Shown: positions 7,789 through 16,133 of the stretch, in pieces
Layout: the number at the start of each line of letters is the position of its first letter
How positions within the stretch are numbered: the first letter of the stretch is position 1
DNA from: Pseudolactococcus raffinolactis NBRC 100932
GTDB lineage: Bacteria; Bacillota; Bacilli; Lactobacillales; Streptococcaceae
Direction of reading: 5' to 3'
Length of the DNA: 38,730 nt
NCBI RefSeq assembly: GCF_001591765.1
Contig: NZ_BCVN01000016.1
Location: 1 to 38,730, forward strand
Notes under the pieces: model-generated
The model's input: the letters and a program-made list of their open reading frames with translations, nothing else
Databases searched by the model: none
What the model was told of the DNA's origin: nothing
Translations under genes and position numbers: made by a program

Positions 7789-8432
7789 AACTTGCACCTT
7801 CAATTTTAGCAGCAGACTTTGGTCATTTTGCGCGTGATGCCAAGCGTCTTGAGGTCGCTGGCGCTGATTATCTCCATATTGATATTATGGATGGTCATTT
7901 TGTAGAATCGATTACTTTTGGCGCGGACGTTGTTAAGGCCATTAGACCTGAGACCAAATGTCTTTTAGATTGCCACCTCATGGTTGAAAATCCAGAAAAA
8001 TATGTGGACAGTTTTGCTCAAGCAGGCGCTGACAGTATGACCATCCATGTCGAAGCAACCCATCATAGTCATGGTGCCCTTCAGAAAATAAAGGCAGCTG
8101 GTATGCGCCCTGCTATTGCCATCAATCCTGGGACAGATATTTCAGCCATTAGACATGTGCTAAGTCTCGTTGACATGGTCCTAGTCATGACCGTCAATCC
8201 AGGATTTGGTGGTCAAAAATTTCTGCCAGAATGTCTTGAAAAAGTAAGAGAATTGGCAGAAATTCGGGAATTCCAAGGTTTAAATTTCGAAATCGAAGTT
8301 GACGGTGGTGTCGATGATCAAACGATTGTGGCCTGTCGTGAAGCAGGGGCAGATGTTTTTGTGGCCGGCTCTTTCGTTTTCAATGGCAATATTGAAGAAA
8401 ATATCGAAAAATTGCGAGCAAAATTAGTTTAA
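7785..8432 (+). CDS. rpe: Ribulose-phosphate 3-epimerase
   Basis: Interconverts D-ribulose 5-phosphate and D-xylulose 5-phosphate in the pentose phosphate pathway. 215 residues, a full TIM barrel: [10 protein letters not shown] at the N-terminus, [10 protein letters not shown] (metal and catalytic Asp), [26 protein letters not shown] (catalytic Asp) and VAGSFVF (phosphate binding). It overlaps rsgA by 4 bp. In many streptococci thiN and rmuC follow rpe; here a 71-bp gap leads directly to the yhaO cluster. Confidence 0.96.
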   Translation: MKLAPSILAADFGHFARDAKRLEVAGADYLHIDIMDGHFVESITFGADVVKAIRPETKCLLDCHLMVENPEKYVDSFAQAGADSMTIHVEATHHSHGALQKIKAAGMRPAIAINPGTDISAIRHVLSLVDMVLVMTVNPGFGGQKFLPECLEKVRELAEIREFQGLNFEIEVDGGVDDQTIVACREAGADVFVAGSFVFNGNIEENIEKLRAKLV

Positions 8433-8503
8433 AAGACTCATACTCATGCACGAATAAGTTAAAAGGGGTTACTAGCTTTTATCTAGGGATTAGAAAGTCA
8501 GTT

Positions 8504-9640
8504 ATGAAATTTATACATACAGCAGATTTACACTTAGATCGGGAATTTGAGGGGTTAGTACAAGAAACGCCTTTTCAGCCTTATCGCATCTTAGAAAAGA
8601 TTATTGATCTAGCCATTTCTGAAGCAGTAGAAGTGGTGCTTTTTGCCGGAGATAATTTCCATCAGTCACAGCCCAGTATCAAAATCCAGAACTATTTCAT
8701 CGAGCAGTTGACACGTCTACAGGTCTATGATATTCAGGCTGTGATTATTTTTGGCAACCATGATTATTATAGAGAATCCGTCTATTGGATTGATTTTCCG
8801 GACAATGTGACTGTCTTTAAGTCTGAATCTGTATCGACACAAAAGTTGACCTTGAAAACAGGAGAAACACTTGCGGTATCAGGCTTTTCATATCAGCATC
8901 CACATCTATCTGTCAATAAAATTGTGGATTATCCAGAAAAAGATGTTACCTGTGATTATCACATTGGTCTCTTTCATGGTGAGTTTTCAGGTCAGTCCTT
9001 TGCACCAGCGAATTTGACGGATATGCTCGCTAAAGACTATAATTACTGGGCTTTAGGACATATTCATTTAGCAAATCAAGTGGCTGATACTGTCATCTAT
9101 CCTGGTACGCCACAAGGTAGAAATAAAAAAGAAACGACTAATTTGGTCGTCTTAGGCGAAATGGCACCAACAGGTAATTTGATTTACTTCCGCGATCTGG
9201 CAGAGGTACATTTTGAAACGCTGACGATTGATTTATCAGACTGCCAGACCTTGGTTCAAGCCCTGACTTTTATCAAGTCAAACCTCATTGACATGACAAC
9301 GTTTTATAGTTTAAATCTCGAAAATTATGAGGCTATTGCTGATAATTTGCAAGAGGCAGTTGGCAATGATGAATTGCTAGAAGAATTGCGTCAAAGTCAT
9401 GTAATTGTCAAACTGAAATTAATTCCGTTATCATCAGAGACTGGGGAACTAACTAAAATTGTCGTACCTGATTTGACATTACCAGACATTGATTTGGAAC
9501 AGGTCTACAGCCTCTTACCCCATAAACAAGAAATTCGAGCCGTATTTGAAAACGCTGATTTTCGGCAAGAGGTGCAAGAAAATTTGGCTTTATTTGCCAG
9601 TCAACACTTTGAGTTTGGAGGCACTTTAGATGAAAATTAA
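8504..9640 (+). CDS. yhaO: SbcD-like DNA repair exonuclease (metallophosphoesterase)
   Basis: 378 residues. A calcineurin-like metallophosphoesterase domain carries all five metal motifs: HTADLHLD (5-12), FAGDNFHQ, FGNHDYY, LFHGEF and LGHIHL. It is related to SbcD/Mre11 nucleases, which process DNA ends together with an SbcC/Rad50 ATPase; here the next gene provides that partner. The C-terminal third (about 240-378) is a helical region presumably contacting YhaN. No good Shine-Dalgarno sequence is seen before the ATG. The end overlaps yhaN by 11 bp. The Bacillus order yhaO-yhaN-yhaM is conserved. Nuclease function is inferred from the family. Confidence 0.85.
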   Translation: MKFIHTADLHLDREFEGLVQETPFQPYRILEKIIDLAISEAVEVVLFAGDNFHQSQPSIKIQNYFIEQLTRLQVYDIQAVIIFGNHDYYRESVYWIDFPDNVTVFKSESVSTQKLTLKTGETLAVSGFSYQHPHLSVNKIVDYPEKDVTCDYHIGLFHGEFSGQSFAPANLTDMLAKDYNYWALGHIHLANQVADTVIYPGTPQGRNKKETTNLVVLGEMAPTGNLIYFRDLAEVHFETLTIDLSDCQTLVQALTFIKSNLIDMTTFYSLNLENYEAIADNLQEAVGNDELLEELRQSHVIVKLKLIPLSSETGELTKIVVPDLTLPDIDLEQVYSLLPHKQEIRAVFENADFRQEVQENLALFASQHFEFGGTLDEN

Positions 9641-11795
9641 GCAACTCAGAATCGAAGGTTTCGGCAAACTTGTCAACCAGACCTATGATTTAGAAGATTT
9701 CACGACTTTTTTAGGTGAAAATGAAGCAGGTAAATCGACAATTCTAGCCTTTATTAAGTACATGTTATTTGGCTTTGAAAATGCTACTACTTCGAATCAA
9801 GAATTCAACCCTTTAAATTTTAAAACATATGGTGGGCAGATTTTTCTGACTCACAACAATAAATCAATCCGAATTGAACGTCTTAAAATTTTACGCAGTG
9901 GTAGACCAAGCTTTGTTTGCGAAATCAACGAGGGTAATCAAGTGACCATGCTTGATGAGTCGTCATGGCGTGACTTTATTAGACCGATTACGGCTAAGAC
10001 CTTCTCTGAAATTTATTCCGTGACTCAAGAAAATCTTCAAATCTCTACGGTTAGGGATTATAATGCTGAACGGTTAGATGAGGAATGGCGGCTGTCTGCT
10101 ACGACAGGTTCAGTGGCGCTATATGATCAGATTCAAATCCTATCTAAAGCAAGGGATGAGATTTTTACAACAACCCGGGCAGCTAAGAAACCGCTTAATC
10201 AGGTGCTATCTGACATCGCAGCAGTCCAAGTCGAGATTCAGGAAAAAACGACTGAAGAACAGGCTTTGTTACCTTTGATGACTGAAAATGATCGACTTCA
10301 TGATGAGATAATTGCTCGACGTGAGGCTCAAGAAAACTTGGATGCTGAGATTAACCAAATCAGACATCGACTCAGCTTTTTAGCAGAATATCAAGAATAT
10401 GCAGAGCTGGAAAAGCAAGATTTAACTAATATTTTATCGGCTGATGAGGCTGAAAATCTACGTCGTAAGCACGCGCTACATGAAAAATACACTCAGGAAA
10501 TTAGTGTCTTAAGTCAAAAAATCGCTGAAAATGCCATCGCCTTGGAAAAATTAGCCACACCGAAAAATCAATTCTTACAAGCGCCTAAAACAATTGATTT
10601 ATTGAAGCGGTTAAAAGCAGACTATCCACAAGCAATTGCTGCCGAACAGCGCATTGATGAGCTTAAATTTACAAAAAATTATCTCATTTTAGCCGTCATC
10701 AGTCTTATTTTTATGAGTATCAGCTTCACTTTCAGTCCTATTCTCGCAATCGTCTTTTTGGTGATTAGTGCTGGTCTAGGTTTATGGCAAGTTAAAACCA
10801 GTCGTCAGGATCGGGAAAAATTAGATGAGAATCAAGTTGTGCTATCACATTTTGATGATAAGCTGGCTTATTTTAAAGATTGGCTTCCTTCTGAAAGTCA
10901 AGATGTTGTTGGAAAAGTTGCTGATCTGACCCAACTTGACGAAGAAGCTCAAGCCTTACATTTGATACTGAGTCGTTACGATCAGGTGGCAGATACTGCG
11001 AAATTAAGTGGCCTACAAGCATTGGATGAGGCAATTTTTGCTGATCTTCCAGATATTGATACAGCACCGAAATTGTTAGAACAATGGGAACAGCAATCAC
11101 GTGATTTAGTGCGCTTAACGCGTTTGAAAGAACAGTTATCGGGCATTATTGATCTGACCAAACCTTTTAATGGAAATGTAGAGCAACAGATGTTAAATCA
11201 AAAAACGTCTGAAAAGATTCAAAAGTCAGATGAATTGAATCGTTTAATTGATAGACATTCTAAAAACACAGCTATCATTAACCAACAAAAAACAGATACG
11301 ACACTTGCAACGTTAGCTGCTAAATTAGCTCGGAAAAAAGAAGTGCTTCGTGATTATCTGATAGACTTTGCAACAAAAACAACTGAAATTGCTTTGACTG
11401 AGCAAGTTATGGCAGACTTATCATCTGAAACTCTCCCTGATATTTTAAACCGTGCAAGTGGGATGTTAGCCATCTTGACTGATAAGGCTTGGCAAGAAAT
11501 TTATCTGGATAAAGAGATTTTATGGGTCAAAAATGCACAAGGTCAAAGTTTAAGACTGATTGATTTATCAACTGGTACACGAGACCAGCTTCAGTTGGCA
11601 CTAAGATTAGCCTTTATTCAGTCTAAAAATTTAGATTTCCCAATTTTCTTAGATGATAACTTCTTAAGGTTTGATCAAAAACGTAGACTTAATTTTTCAA
11701 ATATGCTAGCTGAGATTGCTAAGGAACGACAAGTAATTTTGTTAACGAGTGATCAAAATTTGGTACCTGAAACGAAAGGAACGATTAAACTATGA
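9630..11795 (+). CDS. yhaN: SbcC/Rad50-like ATPase with internal membrane hairpin
   Basis: 721 residues, shorter than SbcC and Bacillus YhaN (both near 1,000). An N-terminal ATPase half has GENEAGKST (Walker A, 29-37). Coiled coil follows from about 170 to 345. Two adjacent hydrophobic segments (about 350-367 and 370-387) lie where Rad50 proteins have the zinc hook, then a second coiled region. The C-terminal half has the ABC signature LSTGTRDQ (646-653) and Walker B FPIFLDD (670-676). This gives a membrane-tethered SMC-like protein, presumably partnering YhaO in DNA-end or structure processing at the membrane. GGAGG lies 8 bp before the ATG; the start overlaps yhaO and the end overlaps yhaM by 4 bp. 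The biological substrate is not known from sequence. Confidence 0.88.
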   Translation: MKIKQLRIEGFGKLVNQTYDLEDFTTFLGENEAGKSTILAFIKYMLFGFENATTSNQEFNPLNFKTYGGQIFLTHNNKSIRIERLKILRSGRPSFVCEINEGNQVTMLDESSWRDFIRPITAKTFSEIYSVTQENLQISTVRDYNAERLDEEWRLSATTGSVALYDQIQILSKARDEIFTTTRAAKKPLNQVLSDIAAVQVEIQEKTTEEQALLPLMTENDRLHDEIIARREAQENLDAEINQIRHRLSFLAEYQEYAELEKQDLTNILSADEAENLRRKHALHEKYTQEISVLSQKIAENAIALEKLATPKNQFLQAPKTIDLLKRLKADYPQAIAAEQRIDELKFTKNYLILAVISLIFMSISFTFSPILAIVFLVISAGLGLWQVKTSRQDREKLDENQVVLSHFDDKLAYFKDWLPSESQDVVGKVADLTQLDEEAQALHLILSRYDQVADTAKLSGLQALDEAIFADLPDIDTAPKLLEQWEQQSRDLVRLTRLKEQLSGIIDLTKPFNGNVEQQMLNQKTSEKIQKSDELNRLIDRHSKNTAIINQQKTDTTLATLAAKLARKKEVLRDYLIDFATKTTEIALTEQVMADLSSETLPDILNRASGMLAILTDKAWQEIYLDKEILWVKNAQGQSLRLIDLSTGTRDQLQLALRLAFIQSKNLDFPIFLDDNFLRFDQKRRLNFSNMLAEIAKERQVILLTSDQNLVPETKGTIKL

Positions 11796-12742
11796 CACAG
11801 CTCAAAGATTTACAGGTTGGTGATGCTTTTGAAGGCTTGTATTTGATTAAACAAGCTGATTTGCGTCAAACACGGGCGGGAAAGCCATTTTTGGCCATGA
11901 TTTTCCAAGATAGAACGGGTCAGATTGGTGGTAATCTATGGGATGCTGATGATCACATGGTTGAAACCTTTACTAAAGGGAAAGTCGTCTATATGCGTGC
12001 GGTGAAAGAACTTTATCAAGGATCACCACAAGTCAACAAAATCTTTTTACGTTTGCCTGAAAATACTGAACCCAATAACCCAAAAGATTTTAAGCCAAAA
12101 TCACCGGTTAATGAACAGGAATTACGGGATTACATCTCCAAAACTATTTTTAAGATTGAGAATGCGACTTGGAATCGCATCGTTCGTCATATTTTCAAGA
12201 AATATGATAAAGAATTTTTCGAGTATCCAGCTGCTAAAACCAATCACCATGCATTTGAGGGAGGTTTGAGTTTTCATACGGCAACTATGGCGCAGCTTGC
12301 TGAAAAAATCTGTGAAGTTTATCCTGTTTTAAACGAAAGTTTGATGTTAGCTGGTATTCTATTGCACGATATGGCTAAAGTCATTGAGTTTTCAGGTGCT
12401 GAAAATACGACCTATACTTTAAAAGGAAATTTAATTGGGCATATTGTCTTAATCGATGAAGAGGTCTCAGAAGCAATACGCGAACTGGAAATTGATAACG
12501 ATAAAGAAGACGTGACCATTTTGCGGCATGTGCTCTTAGCTCATCATGGCCTGCAAGAGTATGGAAGTCCAGTTAGACCGCAAATTATGGAAGCAGAAGT
12601 CATTCATCAAATCGATATGATGGATGCTAGCATTATGATGATGCAGACAGCGCTTAATCAGATTGTTCCAGGGGAGATGACACCACGTATTTTTCCATTG
12701 GATAATCGTAATTTCTATAAACCCGACTGGAAATCAAATTAA
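11792..12742 (+). CDS. yhaM: 3'-5' exoribonuclease YhaM
   Basis: 316 residues. An N-terminal OB fold (about 1-90, with GKPFLAMIFQDRTGQIGGNLWD) for RNA or single-stranded DNA is followed by an HD domain with HHAFEGGLSFHT, LLHDMAKV, LLAHHG and IDMMDA. These are the metal ligands of the YhaM/Cbf1 family, an exoribonuclease that trims 3' ends of many transcripts in Gram-positive bacteria and also acts on DNA in vitro. It overlaps yhaN by 4 bp, with AAAGGAACG as its binding site inside the yhaN end. It is the last gene of the unit, before a bidirectional terminator. Confidence 0.93.
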   Translation: MTQLKDLQVGDAFEGLYLIKQADLRQTRAGKPFLAMIFQDRTGQIGGNLWDADDHMVETFTKGKVVYMRAVKELYQGSPQVNKIFLRLPENTEPNNPKDFKPKSPVNEQELRDYISKTIFKIENATWNRIVRHIFKKYDKEFFEYPAAKTNHHAFEGGLSFHTATMAQLAEKICEVYPVLNESLMLAGILLHDMAKVIEFSGAENTTYTLKGNLIGHIVLIDEEVSEAIRELEIDNDKEDVTILRHVLLAHHGLQEYGSPVRPQIMEAEVIHQIDMMDASIMMMQTALNQIVPGEMTPRIFPLDNRNFYKPDWKSN

Positions 12743-12752
12743 TTATGACATT

Positions 12753-12787
12753 AAAAAAACCTTCAAATGTAAGATTTGAAGGTTTTT
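12753..12787. terminator. Bidirectional terminator between yhaM and the TetR gene
   Basis: Stem AACCTTCAAAT/ATTTGAAGGTT with loop GTAAG, flanked by an A run on the left and a T run on the right. It can stop both converging genes. Confidence 0.88.
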
Positions 12788-12804
12788 GATTGCTCTGAGT
12801 TTGC

Positions 12805-13371
12805 TTAAGATTTAGCAATTTCCATCTTAAGAACATCATTTATCGCATCCTTTAGGAAGGAAATGATTTCAAACTGGCTGGGATGAATTGTGTTACTTGC
12901 GATAAGATTAGCAAAACCAGTTGAGACAACCCATGTACCAGTCAAGAGAGAATTGATTTTTGTTTCTGGTAGTTTAGAATAGGTCGGATCATCTTTGATG
13001 AGTGTCCGGAAAATATTGTAAGAAAATTCATTGACGGAGTGATTATCTTCGCCGTGTTTTTCCAAATAAATGGTTCTAAATAGTTTTGGATTCTGACAAG
13101 CAAAGTTAATATAATTGAGACAGAGGTTAATAATTGGATCATCATGTGTTTTTTTATTAAAAACCTCGTTTTGGAGCTTATAGTAAATCTGAGAGAATAG
13201 CTCGCGTTTGAGCGCTGCCATATTTTCGAATTCAGCATAAAGTGGTTGAGTTGAGATGTTCATATATTTAGATAGCCCGCGAGCAGTCAGTTCGTTAGGG
13301 CTTTTCTCGATGATAAACTGCTCAGCTGCACGTAAAATGTCTTCTTTAAAGATAGTCTTATTTCTAGCCAT
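12805..13371 (-). CDS. TetR-family transcriptional regulator
   Basis: 188 residues. The N-terminal helix-turn-helix is typical: ILRAAEQFIIEK, then LTARGLSKYMNIS, then PLYAEFENMAALKREL. The C-terminal ligand domain is not recognisable beyond the family. The gene reads away from the aldose epimerase gene, whose promoter region it shares. The site AAAGGTG precedes the ATG, and its own promoter is TTGTAA-N17-TATAAT on the minus strand (13397-13425). A quasi-palindrome between the two promoters (13431-13447) is a candidate operator. Ligand unknown. Confidence 0.85.
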   Translation of the reverse strand: MARNKTIFKEDILRAAEQFIIEKSPNELTARGLSKYMNISTQPLYAEFENMAALKRELFSQIYYKLQNEVFNKKTHDDPIINLCLNYINFACQNPKLFRTIYLEKHGEDNHSVNEFSYNIFRTLIKDDPTYSKLPETKINSLLTGTWVVSTGFANLIASNTIHPSQFEIISFLKDAINDVLKMEIAKS

Positions 13372-13396
13372 GTAATTTCACCTTTCTTAGTTATTT

Positions 13397-13425
13397 ATTA
13401 TATAATATAAAAGCTCAATTTACAA
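13397..13425 (-). promoter_or_regulatory. Promoter of the TetR gene
   Basis: On the minus strand, -35 TTGTAA (13420-13425), a 17-bp spacer, and -10 TATAAT (13397-13402). It lies 26 bp before the start codon. Confidence 0.65.
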
Positions 13426-13430
13426 GTTAT

Positions 13431-13447
13431 ATGATAATTATAATCAT
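13431..13447. promoter_or_regulatory. Candidate TetR operator
   Basis: Quasi-palindrome ATGAT-AATTATA-ATCAT. It sits just upstream of the TetR -35 box and directly before the extended -10 of the epimerase promoter, so a bound repressor would block both. Confidence 0.35.
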
Positions 13448-13455
13448 GGTATAAT
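13447..13455 (+). promoter_or_regulatory. Extended -10 promoter of the aldose epimerase gene
   Basis: TGG-TATAAT at 13447-13455, giving a leader of about 117 nt. The leader contains GTTGA-N6-TCAAC (13522-13537) and a perfect CTAGG-TTGAT-CCTAG hairpin (13544-13558). Confidence 0.6.
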
Positions 13456-13578
13456 GGAAGAAGGCAAGTTTAATCGCTCAAAAGGCCATCCATTACTGAG
13501 GAAGTGAGCATCTTTAGAACGGTTGAAACGCGTCAACGAATCCCTAGGTTGATCCTAGAAAAGCGAAAAGGAGTCAAG

Positions 13579-14451
13579 ATGACAACGACAAAACTTTCAA
13601 ATGATGTATTAAGCATCGAAATTCAGGATTTTGGTGCCGAATTACACTCGATCAAAAAAGATGATGTGGAATACCTCTGGCAAGGCGACCCTGATTTTTG
13701 GGCACGTCAAGCCCCAGTACTGTTCCCGATTGTAGGTAAATTGAAAAATGGGAGCTACACCTATGATAACGAAACCTTTAAATTAGGTGGTCATGGTTTT
13801 GCCCGCGATCAAGTCTTTAAGTTACTTGAAAGCGAAGCAGATGAAGCTATATTCGAACTGAGAACCAGCAGAGAAACACGCGCTGTTTATCCTTTTGATT
13901 TTCGACTCCGAATCACCTACAAGTTAATCGGGAATCAGTTGACGGTGAAATGGGAAGTCAAAAATCTTGATGATCAGGAGATGTACTTTGGTATTGGCGC
14001 CCATCCCGCTTTTAATGTTCCGTTGGAAAATGGAACATTTGAAGATTATCGTTTAACCATCAGTCCAGCAAAGTCTCGACAATATATTCCGCTCAATCCA
14101 GCAACTGGTGTTCTAGATTTATCTCAAAAACATGCTCTGGATCAAAATGACTTTACTTTGACACGGGAACTCTTCAAGGATGATGCCCTAGTTTTTGAAA
14201 CACCTGAAGCAACGGAAGTTTGCTTATCTAGTACAGTCAATGACCGCTCAGTCAAAATTTCATGGGAAGATATGCCTTTTGTCGGTTTATGGAGTCCATA
14301 CCCTGCTGAAGCACCCTTTGTTTGTATCGAGCCATGGTGTGGTATCGCAGATGACCAAAATACAGATGGTGATTTAACAACCAAGTTTGGTATCAACACC
14401 CTCGCCCACGGTAAAAAATTCAAAGCAAGCTACACCATTACAATCAAATAG
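13579..14451 (+). CDS. Aldose 1-epimerase family protein (LacX-like)
   Basis: 290 residues from ATG 13579, chosen because AAAGGAG lies 7 bp upstream and the family begins at this point; the frame is open further upstream without a binding site. A galactose-mutarotase-like beta-sandwich: YLWQGDPDFWARQAPVLFPIVG, then GHGFARDQ (first catalytic His), GIGAHPAFNVPL (second His) and CIEPWCGIAD (catalytic Glu). Members interconvert alpha and beta anomers of hexoses or hexose phosphates in the cytoplasm; LacX of the lactococcal lac cluster is of this type. A phosphohexomutase follows after 36 bp, so the pair probably feeds sugar 1-phosphates to cell-wall or polysaccharide synthesis. Exact sugar unknown. 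Confidence 0.82.
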   Translation: MTTTKLSNDVLSIEIQDFGAELHSIKKDDVEYLWQGDPDFWARQAPVLFPIVGKLKNGSYTYDNETFKLGGHGFARDQVFKLLESEADEAIFELRTSRETRAVYPFDFRLRITYKLIGNQLTVKWEVKNLDDQEMYFGIGAHPAFNVPLENGTFEDYRLTISPAKSRQYIPLNPATGVLDLSQKHALDQNDFTLTRELFKDDALVFETPEATEVCLSSTVNDRSVKISWEDMPFVGLWSPYPAEAPFVCIEPWCGIADDQNTDGDLTTKFGINTLAHGKKFKASYTITIK

Positions 14452-14487
14452 CTTAACGTTTAGTGACGTTTAAATAAGGGAGTAAAT

Positions 14488-16005
14488 ATGCGGATTACAG
14501 ACTTACAAAATGGTTCAGACATTCGAGGTATTGCGATTGCGACGCCGGAAGATACCATCACCTTAACACCAGAAGTTGCTCAAGCAGTTGGCCGTGGTCT
14601 AGTGAATTGGCTTGTTGCTGAAAAGCAGTTGGGGCCCCAACTTGAACAAGAAAAACTGACCGTTGCCGTAGGCCAAGACAGCCGCTTATCCGGAGACGCC
14701 CTCAAAGCAGCCTTGATAGCAGGTATCACATCACAAGGAGCACATGTCATTGATACAGCCCTATCAACGACACCTGCCATGTTCAAGGCAACCCAGTTTC
14801 CTGATTTTGATTGTGATGCAGCGGTCATGCTCACAGCCAGTCACCTACCTTACTATTTTAATGGCATTAAAATTTTCAGCCGTGATGGCGGTGCGGAACA
14901 TGAAGACATTCACTATGTCTTGACGCATACGGACAATAACGCACAGACAAATTCAGGCCACGTGTCCCAAAAAGACTTACTCACACCTTATGCGCAAGAT
15001 CTGGTCAATCAGATTATCAAAGGAACAGGTCTCGCAGATCCACAACCTCTCACAGGCTATCACATCATTGTTGATGCAGGCAATGGTGCAGGAGGCTATT
15101 TTGCTGAGAAAGTTTTGGCAGTCTTAGGCGCTGATACAAGCGGCAGTCAATTCTTGGAGCCTGATGGTCATTTTCCAAATCATATCCCGAATCCTGACAA
15201 TCCAGAAGCCATGGCAAGTATCCGTCAAGCTGTTTTGGCACATCAGGCGGATCTTGGTGTTATTTTTGATACAGACGTTGACCGTAGTGCAGTCGTCGAT
15301 CAATTTGGCAATACCTTGAATCGTAATAACTTGATTGCTGTACTGTCAAAAATTGTTTTGGACAAAACACCAAAAGCGACCATTGTAACCAATTCGCCGA
15401 CGTCAACGCATCTGAAAAAGTTCATTACGCAACTTGGTGGTAAGCAAGTCCGCTATTTATGTGGCTACCGCAATGTCATCAATAAAGCCATCCAGCTCAA
15501 CCAAGCAGGCATCGATACGCCACTCGCCATCGAAACAAGTGGACACGCTGCTTTCAGGGAAAATGACTTTCTAGACGATGGTGCTTATGTCATTGCCAAG
15601 ATTTTGATGCTCTTACCGCAACTAAAAGCAGACAACCGGCAACTGAGCAACCTGATTGCAGACTTGCAACAGCCTGTCGAAACGCAAGAAATTCGCTTTA
15701 AAATCAACCTGGCCGATTATCGGCCTTATGGCGAACAGGTGATTCAGGATCTCGAAGCATTTGTCACAGCAACAGCAGACTTTGACACCGACACGGATAA
15801 TGAAGAGGGGATTCGGGTTAATCTGACAGGTGACTATGGTCAGGGGTGGTTCTTGCTTCGCATGAGCCTTCATGAACCCTTGCTTGTCTTACAGGTTGAA
15901 AATGATGTGCTTGGCAAAAATCATCTGGTCTTTGAAACTTTAGCAACCTTTTTCAATCAGTTCCAACCATTGGACAAATCTGCTTTGGCAAAGATGTTAA
16001 AGTAA
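14488..16005 (+). CDS. Phosphomannomutase/phosphoglucomutase (alpha-D-phosphohexomutase)
   Basis: 505 residues. It moves phosphate between C6 and C1 of a hexose through a phosphoserine. Family motifs in order: NGSDIRG (8-14), the active-site serine in TASHLP (116-121, Ser118, where Pro replaces the usual motif spacing), the metal loop DTDVDR (261-266), the sugar-binding ETSGHAAF (about 350), and the phosphate-binding LRMSLHEP near 470. This is the ManB/AlgC branch, longer than GlmM. GGGAG 6 bp before the ATG and 36 bp from the epimerase gene suggest an operon. Whether mannose or glucose phosphate is preferred cannot be told. Confidence 0.85.
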   Translation: MRITDLQNGSDIRGIAIATPEDTITLTPEVAQAVGRGLVNWLVAEKQLGPQLEQEKLTVAVGQDSRLSGDALKAALIAGITSQGAHVIDTALSTTPAMFKATQFPDFDCDAAVMLTASHLPYYFNGIKIFSRDGGAEHEDIHYVLTHTDNNAQTNSGHVSQKDLLTPYAQDLVNQIIKGTGLADPQPLTGYHIIVDAGNGAGGYFAEKVLAVLGADTSGSQFLEPDGHFPNHIPNPDNPEAMASIRQAVLAHQADLGVIFDTDVDRSAVVDQFGNTLNRNNLIAVLSKIVLDKTPKATIVTNSPTSTHLKKFITQLGGKQVRYLCGYRNVINKAIQLNQAGIDTPLAIETSGHAAFRENDFLDDGAYVIAKILMLLPQLKADNRQLSNLIADLQQPVETQEIRFKINLADYRPYGEQVIQDLEAFVTATADFDTDTDNEEGIRVNLTGDYGQGWFLLRMSLHEPLLVLQVENDVLGKNHLVFETLATFFNQFQPLDKSALAKMLK

Positions 16006-16025
16006 ACTAGGCTAAATCGCGTAGA

Positions 16026-16059
16026 CATTTAAAAATTGGATGTTGGTCATTTAAAAATT
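16026..16059 (+). repeat. Two 12-bp direct repeats upstream of metB
   Basis: CATTTAAAAATT occurs at 16026-16037 and again at 16048-16059. The 22-bp period is about two helical turns, and the pair lies 35-70 bp upstream of the metB -10 box. This would suit an activator binding one face of the DNA. Confidence 0.6.
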
Positions 16060-16093
16060 TTATGACTAGGATCCATTTTTTGCATCTCAAACG

Positions 16094-16102
16094 TGCTAAA
16101 AT
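16094..16102 (+). promoter_or_regulatory. Extended -10 promoter of metB
   Basis: TGC-TAAAAT with no good -35 box, consistent with activator dependence. A small palindrome ATAG-CAA-CTAT (16104-16114) follows at the expected transcription start. Confidence 0.5.
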
Positions 16103-16133
16103 AATAGCAACTATAGATAAGATGAGGTGAAAG

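Noticed and set aside
12942-13238. 98-codon open frame overlapping the TetR gene on the same strand
   Set aside because: Alternative frame of a recognisable regulator; no start signals.
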